Shown here in pieces: positions 1 through 5,326 of a DNA stretch of 6,966 nt. This stretch comes from a bacterium (GTDB lineage Bacteria > Ratteibacteria > UBA8468 > B48-G9 > DTJG01): the NCBI GenBank assembly GCA_026418655.1, contig JAOAAW010000051.1, forward strand, positions 1-6,966. Direction: 5' to 3'. Numbering within the stretch: the first letter of the stretch is position 1; each line of letters begins with the position of its first letter. The position numbers were made by a program, and so were the translations under genes. The notes below the pieces were generated by a model, which was not told the origin of the DNA, ran no database searches, and saw only the letters and a program-made list of their open reading frames with translations.

Positions 1-19
1 AGATGTGTATAAGAGACAG
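1..19 (+). other. Nextera/Tn5 mosaic-end adapter (library artefact)
   Basis: The first 19 bases, AGATGTGTATAAGAGACAG, are identical to the Tn5 transposase mosaic end used in tagmentation library kits. This is synthetic sequence left at a contig end, not part of the organism and not a natural transposon end: the match is exact, it starts at base 1, and no transposase lies nearby. Genomic sequence begins at about base 20. The adapter contains an ATG at 3-5 that is in frame with the downstream coding tail, so it creates a false start with the peptide MCIRDR. Confidence 0.96.
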
Positions 20-20
20 A

Positions 21-125
21 CCTTATACTGACAGATTAAAAAGAATCGCTGATATGAATTTCGAACAAATTGTTGACATATCGGATGTCATCCTGATTTT
101 GCGCAAATCCATCGGCCTTGATTGA
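21..125 (+). CDS. C-terminal fragment of a dockerin-type-repeat protein (5' truncated)
   Basis: This is the only plus-strand gene, of which 34 codons and a TGA stop remain; the rest is lost beyond the adapter. The tail contains the loop DMNFEQIVDISD followed by VILILRKSIGLD. This fits the type I dockerin repeat, a calcium-binding EF-hand-like loop (Asp1, Asn3, acidic 5, hydrophobic 8, Asp9, Asp12) followed by a helix with a Leu-Arg-Lys pattern. Position 5 is Glu instead of Asp and position 6 is Gln instead of Gly, so the loop is slightly degenerate. Dockerins usually end secreted enzymes or surface proteins and bind cohesin modules; here the catalytic part is unknown. A complete dockerin has two such repeats, and only the last is present. 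The gene converges on the sugar kinase, with 4 bases between the stop codons. The apparent ATG at base 3 belongs to the adapter and is not the start. Confidence 0.72.
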   Translation, partial: PYTDRLKRIADMNFEQIVDISDVILILRKSIGLD

Positions 126-129
126 CAAC

Positions 130-1065
130 CTAACCAAGGTACTTTCTAACTTCTTTATATTCAGGGATGCTCATTGGACCTTGACGGGTGCATTTCAGTG
201 ATGCTGTAATACTTGCAATCTGACCGCACTCTTCTATTTTTTTGCCCATACAATAGCAGGCGATAAATGCACCAGCGTAGGTATCGCCTGCTCCTGTTGG
301 ATCAACAACCCTTACTTTTATTGCCGCTATATCAATTTTTTTATCATCATGGTATATCTCAGAACCCTTTGCACCTTTTTTTACAACTATGATTTCAACT
401 CCATTTTTATATAGTTCATCAACTATCGTTTTTATGGACTTTTTTCCGAATAATATTGATATTTCTTCTTCGGTTGTGAAAAGAATCTTTGTGTGTTTTA
501 GAAATATATTTATCTTTGAAATGTTTTCCTTAAATGATGCCATCTCTTTTCTTATATTTGGGTCAAAACTGATGATTGCCCTGTTTTCAACAGCAATTTC
601 AAGGGATTTTTTACACGCCTGAAAACTTAATGGACTTATAAAAATGGAACTCCCTGTTATATGGAAGACCTTTACGCACGAGAAATAATCTTTCTTTATG
701 TCATCAGCATTAAGAAGACCTGCAGCGCCAGGATGGAAAATAAACTTTCTGCTGCCGTCAGGGAGATACCTTACAAATGCAGTGCCTGTTGTTGTGTCTG
801 TTGTACGTATACAGGATGTATCAACACCATCTTTTTTCAATCTTAGAATAACCATCTTTCCGAAATCGTCATTTCCCGCAACAGAAACAATACCAGCTTT
901 CACCTTTTTTTGAGATATCCGGCTTACTGCTGATATAAATATCGCTGGTGCTCCACTTGGATAAGGACCGAGAAAGATTCCTGGTTCTAAAAATGTATGT
1001 TTTGTTCCTTTTCTCATAATCTCAACAAGAATTTCTCCACATGTAATTACCTCTGGTGTTTTCAT
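130..1065 (-). CDS. PfkB-family (ribokinase-like) sugar kinase
   Basis: A 311-residue cytoplasmic kinase, full length for the ribokinase/PfkB family, which uses ATP to phosphorylate a sugar or sugar acid. Visible family marks are an N-terminal strand VITCGEILVEI (6-16), the sugar-binding Gly segment PSGAPA (36-41), the FDPNIR motif (167-172) typical of the KDG-kinase/fructokinase branch, TEEE (198-201), VKKGAKGS (228-235), and the anion-hole/catalytic signature DPTGAGD (255-261) with Asp261 as the expected base. The PGIFLGPYPSGAPA stretch recalls tagatose-kinase-like and 2-keto-3-deoxygluconate-kinase-like proteins, but the substrate cannot be read from sequence. Its ATG overlaps the TGA of the membrane protein upstream (ATGA, 1062-1065), and a strong GAGGAGG lies at 1070-1076, so translation is probably coupled. 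It is the last gene of the minus-strand cluster. The family assignment is firm; the substrate is open. Confidence 0.93.
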   Translation of the reverse strand: MKTPEVITCGEILVEIMRKGTKHTFLEPGIFLGPYPSGAPAIFISAVSRISQKKVKAGIVSVAGNDDFGKMVILRLKKDGVDTSCIRTTDTTTGTAFVRYLPDGSRKFIFHPGAAGLLNADDIKKDYFSCVKVFHITGSSIFISPLSFQACKKSLEIAVENRAIISFDPNIRKEMASFKENISKINIFLKHTKILFTTEEEISILFGKKSIKTIVDELYKNGVEIIVVKKGAKGSEIYHDDKKIDIAAIKVRVVDPTGAGDTYAGAFIACYCMGKKIEECGQIASITASLKCTRQGPMSIPEYKEVRKYLG

Positions 1066-3404
1066 AAGGCCTCCTCTTTCAATAAAATGTTTCTGCCCAT
1101 TTTTGACTTCTGATGTGCAAGACAGACCAGAGAAAGTAAAATATATAACACCCCACCAACGAAAAAGGATACATTAAAACCTTTGAATTTTGCAATGGCT
1201 ATAGCAATAACTGAGCCACAGACAGACATCAAACCATTTATTGTCCACATCCATGGAATAATCTGTTGTCTGTATTGACTGATAATTCTTATTCCTGATG
1301 GAAATGGCGTTCCCATAAGGAATCCAAGAGGTACAATTAGAAGCAAACTTGTTAATACCCTGATAAATCTCCCATGGCTGAGAAAAACATCAAGTATTCT
1401 GTGGAGAGAAATTATATAAAGAATCACCAGAAGGCCTGTTACAAACGAAAATACCATTACTTTTTGCAAAATTTCTTTTTTCCATCCCTGGCTGAAAAAG
1501 CTTCCGGCACCGCTTCCGGCAAGAAGACCGAAAAGGACAACACTGACTGCAAAAGTTGGATGTCCAAGGAAAAGAATAAATTTCTGAATCAGCGCTATTT
1601 CAATAATCATGTATGCCACGCCGATTGTGGCAAAATAGATGATGAATACGGGTAGATTAAAATCCTTTTTTTCTCTAATTACCTTCAAATCCCTGAATAA
1701 TAGTACTCCGGCAATCAACAGTGTGATAAGAAAAACAATAAGAAGCAGTTTCTTAAATTGTGGTGGGATACCAAAACTCAAATCAAGGAAAAAAGGATTG
1801 TCATCAGAAACAGGAAAAAGATTGACAGGATTTTCAAGTTTTTCATTAATCGTGGTTATAAATTTACGATAGTCTGTTGACTTATCAAGCGTGTCAAAGG
1901 GGAATTTGGCGACCAAACCAGGTACATAAACCGGTAAAATTCCAATTTTCTCAGCCAAACTTTTTATCTTTTTCTGTTTTTCCTGTGGAAATCCATTCTT
2001 ACCCGCAATGAGTATGTACCTGTAAGGTGTGGTTTCAAACTGTTCTTCTGGAACCATAAAAACCATTAAATTGGACAGCGCCGATTTATTTGGCTGATTT
2101 AATATTTCGAGGAAGGTTGCAAAACCTCTCAAAAGTAGCAGTTCGTTCTGAGTAATAAATACAATCATTCCATAATCATTGAGTTTTTCAAGGTAATCCT
2201 TGAAGGCTTCTTTTGTATGAATATATCCTTCAGTAAGAACTCCGGCTGTTGTCTGACTTGTGGCACTCTGGGTAAGTGCCAGATAAATCAGATCATACTT
2301 TTCTTTTGTTCTTTTAACAAAGCTTCTGCCATCATCGAGATAAACCTTCACACCAGGATATCTGTAGAGATTTCCATTGAAAGAAGAATAGACATCCATG
2401 ATGGAAAACATTGAAGGGTTAACCTCAACTCCAGTAATATTTTTGCTGCCTCCAAGGATTGAAGCAAGTATATCCACACCACCACCAGGACCGATGGAAA
2501 GCACTTTTGGATTTTCCATATCAACAAAGGGGAGATAAAAAACAGTTTTCTTTATTGATTCAACAGTTTTTGTATCACCATTGAAAAAATGCATTGTGGT
2601 GGGAACATCTCCATCAGTGTAAATATACTTGATATCTGGTATTTCTGGAAATTCAACAACATCTGTTCTTGCAAAGGCATTCCACCTGGTGTAAACGATA
2701 TTCCCTGATGATTTTGAGTCAGTAGTAACGGCGAACAGAGGTTTTAAAATTCCTGTCGCAGTGTCTTTGATATAGGGAATGCCAAAGAGTTTATTGTCAT
2801 GATTGATAAATACGCAAGCAACTACTGTACATAAAAGTACTGCTGGAATTATTTTTATTTTAACATTAAATCCTGCTATAAATATCAGTGCACAGAATAT
2901 AATGACTGCGCCAGAGAAAAAAACAATATTGATACCACCCAGGATTTCCATAAGGAAAATTATTAAAACACAGCCGATTCCTGCTCCAAGAAGGTCTGCA
3001 AAATAAATTTTACCACTCCATTTACCGAATGTTTCAAAGACAAAAGAAAAAAAAGCACCCGCAAACAAAAATGGAATAAAAGGGATAAATGAAATTGCAG
3101 TATATCCTGCGAGAAAATCTTTCAGTGGAGTTTTAAAAATCAGAATTACTGACAGTGGCATGGTGATTCCGGTTAAAATCAGGAGAAAGGACATTAACAG
3201 CGACGGGTTTCTGTTTTTTTGTAATTTTTGCTGTAAATAAAATGTAATAAGTCCACCGGCCCCAAGCCCGCACATACTCATTGAAACAATAAGAAAAACA
3301 TAATGATATCTCATCAGTACAGAAAAGATTCTTATAAGAGATATCTCAAATACCAATACACACAGTGAAACAAGGAAAACAATGACAGGTAGTTTTTTGG
3401 GCAT
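1062..3404 (-). CDS. Multispanning membrane protein with central spermidine-synthase-like domain
   Basis: 780 residues in three parts. Residues 6-203 hold six or seven hydrophobic segments. Residues about 235-435 form a Rossmann-type domain like SpeE or SAM methyltransferases: glycine loop VLSIGPGGGV (301-310), acidic strand end GVEVNP with Glu327, and YLDDGR (355-360). Residues about 551-764 hold about seven more membrane segments. Before the last part is SDDNPFF (533-539), matching the TDDRPFF-like motif of the fused membrane/spermidine synthase family, and later come IEIALIQKFILFLGHP (601-616), GTPFPSGIR (698-706) and PWMWTINGLMSVCGS (717-731), also typical of it. Where true spermidine synthases carry the catalytic D-S-T-D, this protein reads YDLIYLALTQ (370-379), with no Asp after the first strand. 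Polyamine synthesis is therefore not supported and the real function is unknown. It starts 2 bases after the flavin reductase stop with only a weak Shine-Dalgarno (GAGTG), so coupling is likely, and it overlaps the kinase by 4 bases. Confidence 0.9.
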   Translation of the reverse strand: MPKKLPVIVFLVSLCVLVFEISLIRIFSVLMRYHYVFLIVSMSMCGLGAGGLITFYLQQKLQKNRNPSLLMSFLLILTGITMPLSVILIFKTPLKDFLAGYTAISFIPFIPFLFAGAFFSFVFETFGKWSGKIYFADLLGAGIGCVLIIFLMEILGGINIVFFSGAVIIFCALIFIAGFNVKIKIIPAVLLCTVVACVFINHDNKLFGIPYIKDTATGILKPLFAVTTDSKSSGNIVYTRWNAFARTDVVEFPEIPDIKYIYTDGDVPTTMHFFNGDTKTVESIKKTVFYLPFVDMENPKVLSIGPGGGVDILASILGGSKNITGVEVNPSMFSIMDVYSSFNGNLYRYPGVKVYLDDGRSFVKRTKEKYDLIYLALTQSATSQTTAGVLTEGYIHTKEAFKDYLEKLNDYGMIVFITQNELLLLRGFATFLEILNQPNKSALSNLMVFMVPEEQFETTPYRYILIAGKNGFPQEKQKKIKSLAEKIGILPVYVPGLVAKFPFDTLDKSTDYRKFITTINEKLENPVNLFPVSDDNPFFLDLSFGIPPQFKKLLLIVFLITLLIAGVLLFRDLKVIREKKDFNLPVFIIYFATIGVAYMIIEIALIQKFILFLGHPTFAVSVVLFGLLAGSGAGSFFSQGWKKEILQKVMVFSFVTGLLVILYIISLHRILDVFLSHGRFIRVLTSLLLIVPLGFLMGTPFPSGIRIISQYRQQIIPWMWTINGLMSVCGSVIAIAIAKFKGFNVSFFVGGVLYILLSLVCLAHQKSKMGRNILLKEEAL
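1070..1076 (-). promoter_or_regulatory. Ribosome binding site of the sugar kinase
   Basis: On the minus strand, GAGGAGG is followed by CCTT and then the ATG at 1065. It lies inside the 3' end of the upstream membrane-protein gene and supports both this start and re-initiation at the ATGA overlap. Confidence 0.8.
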
Positions 3405-3406
3405 GT

Positions 3407-3922
3407 TTATTTTTTCACTCTAACACCAGCAAGTTTATGATTTTTGCCAACAGTATAAAGTCTTTTCAGATTTTTGTTCGTATTTTCCCAGGCACATACA
3501 ACCTCTCCAACAATAAGGGGACAATCTCCTGGTTTAGTAATTTCAACAAGTTTGCACTCAAAATTTGCAACAGAATCAATAAGTATTGGAGCATTTACAA
3601 TGGACCCCTGCTGAATTCTCAATCCAGATTCTTTTATCTTATCTCTGTTATATCCGTGGACACTTCCAGCAAAAAGTGTTTGTTTTGCCATTTTTTCTGA
3701 TGGAAAACTTACAACAAACTCTTTTGTCTCAATAATATTCTGATATGTGCATGCCTGTTCATCTATTCCAAGGACAAACATCACTGGTTCACCTGAAGCA
3801 ATAGCAACCCATCCAACTGCCATTACATTGTCTTTTCCTGCTTTATTTTTTGTAGTGACAAGAACAACCTGTTCAGGATATTTTCTTACAAGTGCCTTTT
3901 CTACATCTACTTTTCTTTGCAT
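3407..3922 (-). CDS. Flavin reductase-like FMN-binding protein (split barrel)
   Basis: 171 residues from the chosen start, a usual length for the flavin reductase-like/flavoredoxin family of FMN-binding split barrels. Recognisable stretches are VVLVTTKNKAGKDNVMAVGW (19-38), where the family binds FMN, then SGEPVMFVLGI (43-53), NIIETKEFVVSFPS (62-75), the GSVHGYNRDKIKESGL segment (86-101), which matches the family's SG-x-x-x-DKF-x-x-GL region, and the late strands NFECKLVEI and LIVGEVV. Members reduce or carry flavin with NAD(P)H, or act as FMN electron carriers in anaerobes; the partner is unknown here. An ATG at 3937 would add five residues (MPGGY), but nothing like a Shine-Dalgarno precedes it. 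The ATG at 3922 has GGGGG four bases upstream and gives the family's usual N-terminus, so I prefer it. The gene sits 25 bases after the small exported protein and 2 bases before the membrane protein, which suggests co-transcription. Confidence 0.87.
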   Translation of the reverse strand: MQRKVDVEKALVRKYPEQVVLVTTKNKAGKDNVMAVGWVAIASGEPVMFVLGIDEQACTYQNIIETKEFVVSFPSEKMAKQTLFAGSVHGYNRDKIKESGLRIQQGSIVNAPILIDSVANFECKLVEITKPGDCPLIVGEVVCAWENTNKNLKRLYTVGKNHKLAGVRVKK

Positions 3923-3926
3923 ATAG

Positions 3927-3931
3927 CCCCC
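3927..3931 (-). promoter_or_regulatory. Probable ribosome binding site of the flavin reductase-like gene
   Basis: On the minus strand, GGGGG is followed by CTAT and the ATG at 3922. It can pair with the anti-Shine-Dalgarno CCUCC through one G-U pair. It favours the shorter start over the ATG at 3937, which lies within 6 bases of this run and has no purine-rich block of its own. Confidence 0.45.
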
Positions 3932-3947
3932 AGGCATAAGAAATTTT

Positions 3948-4331
3948 TTACCATTTCAGTTGTTTTACCCTGACCATCTTTGAAAAAAGTTTTATGCATC
4001 CTTTTTCACTGTCAATTTTGAATTCAGCATATTCAATAAACAGGTTTCCATATTCATCAATAAGAAAATCACCAAATAATCCTTTGTTTGTTTCTCCCTT
4101 TGGCGTGAAATTCAACCGCTTTCCTTCATAACCTGTGGTGGCTCCAAAGACATAGTAAAATTTCCTGCCATTTACAAGCATAACTTCCGAGGGAATTAGT
4201 GAAACACTTGAAACAAAAACCGGCTCATACTTAGGATCTGTCAGACTTTTTTTCTTTCCTTCCACAAAGGTCTGGCAATAGAGATAAGTACATACCAAAG
4301 CTACTGCAAAGATGATAAACATTTTTTTCAT
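3948..4331 (-). CDS. Small exported protein of unknown function
   Basis: 127 residues. I do not recognise the family. The N-terminus MKKMFIIFAVALVCTYLYC (1-19) has a short basic start and a hydrophobic core, as in a Sec signal peptide. Cysteines at 14 and 19 tempt one to call a lipoprotein, but the residues before Cys19 (Leu-Tyr) do not make a good lipobox, and there is no clear A-x-A site. The mature part is rich in short beta-like stretches: EPVFVSSVSLIPSEVMLVNG (36-55), KFYYVFG, FGDFLIDEYGNLFIEYAEFKI (86-106), and a basic tail. This suggests a small beta-rich envelope protein. The reading frame stays open upstream to an ATG at 4454, but that start would overlap the EVE gene by 101 bases and bury the signal peptide. 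The ATG at 4331 has a strong AAAGGAG, so I chose it. It lies 22 bases after the EVE gene and 25 before the flavin reductase gene. Confidence 0.75.
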   Translation of the reverse strand: MKKMFIIFAVALVCTYLYCQTFVEGKKKSLTDPKYEPVFVSSVSLIPSEVMLVNGRKFYYVFGATTGYEGKRLNFTPKGETNKGLFGDFLIDEYGNLFIEYAEFKIDSEKGCIKLFSKMVRVKQLKW

Positions 4332-4335
4332 AAAT

Positions 4336-4342
4336 CTCCTTT
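4336..4342 (-). promoter_or_regulatory. Ribosome binding site of the small exported protein
   Basis: On the minus strand, AAAGGAG is followed by ATTT and the ATG at 4331. This site decides the start: it rules in the 127-residue signal-peptide version over the 168-residue extension from 4454. Confidence 0.8.
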
Positions 4343-4353
4343 CGTTCAAATTG

Positions 4354-5271
4354 TTAATAAAGGCCCAATTCTTTTTCCATATCCCTGAGCCGTTTTTTAC
4401 TTTCAAGAAGTTGCGAAATCTGTTTCGGGGTATATGTACGTATGATTGATCCAAATTCTCCTGAAGATGTTTTAATTTTAGAATGGACTCTGGATTTTAG
4501 CTCTTCAGATACAACCATTCGCGGTTTTGAGTTCCATAGTCTAAAGGCAAATAGAAGCCTGTCGATGACCTTTTCTATTGCTCCAGTGAGTTCAATTTCA
4601 AAAGCAAACGTTGGTACACCGTTTATTTCCCTTTTCCAGACAACGTCAATGTTTTCTTTTTCATCATGAAGACTTAAGGAGTATTCCACCTGCGTGTGAT
4701 AGGATTGTAGTTTACCTATTTCTGCAATTTGATTTTGTATTATTGAGTGCAATTCCTGCACTGGTTCTGGAATCCTTTCTATACCTCCATCACCTACCAA
4801 TTGTGCCTTACTTATCGAAGCACCTTCAATAAGATTTTCAAAAGAATGAACCGAAAATATTTTTTTTGCCCTTTCAAATATTTTAATTGCCATTTCTTCG
4901 GAAAGTTGCTGAAATCCCTGCTGCCAGATGAGTCGAAAGTCTTTTATATAAATCTGGGATGTGCTCCAATGATTAGTTGGTAATACCTTCAGCACTTGAA
5001 TTCTAAATCGGAATGGCCATATCACGCTACGACTTTGTATCTCCTCAGGCCAGATGAGATTTTGCCTGTCTTTGTAAGTTTCTTTCACGCTTCCCACACC
5101 AATGATGCCACCAACAGGTTTTGTTACATACATCCATATAAAATCACCCTGCGAGAGCAGCTGGAATTCATTCCAATATCTTTCTTTTAATCCCCATACA
5201 GGTATTGGCTGACTTAGAGCAGTTTTCCAGTTTTCCTGTCTTCCAATCACAAGCCAGTGTTTTTGAGACAT
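4354..5271 (-). CDS. EVE-domain protein with PD-(D/E)XK nuclease-like C-terminal half
   Basis: 305 residues, no membrane segment. Residues about 4-140 read as an EVE domain (PUA/YTH-like fold): HWLVIG (5-10), W15, PVWGLKERYWNEFQLLSQGD (24-43), WMYVTKPVGGIIGVGSV (46-62), a D-x-x-x-IWP stretch (68-75) and the WPFRFRIQV strand (85-93). EVE domains are known readers of modified bases, often fused to nucleases in modification-dependent restriction proteins. After a linker and helix (170-190), the C-terminal half has IDVVWKREINGVPTFAFEIELTG (208-230): Asp209, then Glu225-x-Glu227 after a beta hairpin, followed by an amphipathic helix and the strand RMVVS (251-255). This arrangement resembles a PD-(D/E)XK core in which the Lys is replaced by Glu, as in BamHI (E-x-E). 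The EVE call is from motif reading; the nuclease call is inference. AAAGGAGG lies at 5276-5283 before the ATG. A 55-base spacer separates it from the glycosyltransferase. Alternative: an EVE reader fused to a non-catalytic DNA-binding domain. Confidence 0.78.
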   Translation of the reverse strand: MSQKHWLVIGRQENWKTALSQPIPVWGLKERYWNEFQLLSQGDFIWMYVTKPVGGIIGVGSVKETYKDRQNLIWPEEIQSRSVIWPFRFRIQVLKVLPTNHWSTSQIYIKDFRLIWQQGFQQLSEEMAIKIFERAKKIFSVHSFENLIEGASISKAQLVGDGGIERIPEPVQELHSIIQNQIAEIGKLQSYHTQVEYSLSLHDEKENIDVVWKREINGVPTFAFEIELTGAIEKVIDRLLFAFRLWNSKPRMVVSEELKSRVHSKIKTSSGEFGSIIRTYTPKQISQLLESKKRLRDMEKELGLY

Positions 5272-5326
5272 AACCCCTCCTTTGTTTTATCTCAATTTTT
5301 AGTATGTATCCGATATAATTTTACCA
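5272..5326 (-). promoter_or_regulatory. Spacer that could hold an internal promoter (weak)
   Basis: This 55-base gap is the longest non-coding stretch in the window and the only internal one with room for a promoter driving the EVE-to-kinase genes. On the minus strand the best boxes I find are TTGGAC (5334-5339, inside the end of the glycosyltransferase gene) and TATATC 16 bases downstream. Both match the sigma-70 consensus poorly, so simple read-through from the glycosyltransferase gene is equally likely. Confidence 0.2.
5276..5283 (-). promoter_or_regulatory. Ribosome binding site of the EVE gene
   Basis: On the minus strand, AAAGGAGG is followed by GGTT and the ATG at 5271, a near-perfect Shine-Dalgarno. 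It fixes the start and agrees with the EVE domain beginning within the first few residues. Confidence 0.82.

Noticed and set aside
1..19. Natural Tn5-like transposon end
   Set aside because: The match is exact to the engineered mosaic end, sits at base 1 and has no transposase or partner end, so a library adapter is the simpler explanation.
3..125. Complete small plus-strand gene starting ATG at base 3 (MCIRDR...)
   Set aside because: The start codon and first residues are encoded by the sequencing adapter; only the part from about base 21 is genomic and it is the end of a larger gene.
116..139. CCTTG...CAAGG inverted repeat between the convergent genes as a terminator
   Set aside because: The stem is only 5-6 pairs with a 14-base loop and has no T-run on either side; it is within chance expectation.
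389..913. Plus-strand open frames opposite the sugar kinase, and similar ones opposite the other genes
   Set aside because: They lie antisense to well-supported genes, have low-complexity or Ser/Phe/Cys-rich translations and no recognisable domains; they are shadows.
1062..3404. Naming the 780-residue protein a functional spermidine synthase (SpeE)
   Set aside because: The catalytic Asp-containing motif is absent and the protein is far longer than soluble SpeE, with membrane blocks on both sides.
3923..3937. Longer start (MPGGY) of the flavin reductase-like gene
   Set aside because: No ribosome binding sequence precedes the ATG at 3937, while the ATG at 3922 has a G-rich block at a suitable distance. 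The difference is only five residues and remains uncertain.
4332..4454. N-terminal extension of the small exported protein from an ATG at 4454
   Set aside because: It would overlap the EVE gene in another frame on the same strand, bury an evident signal peptide and ignore the strong AAAGGAG just upstream of 4331.
5314..5319. TATAAT on the plus strand as a promoter -10 box
   Set aside because: It would drive antisense transcription into the glycosyltransferase gene with no plus-strand gene downstream, and I see no good -35; in AT-rich DNA this hexamer is common.
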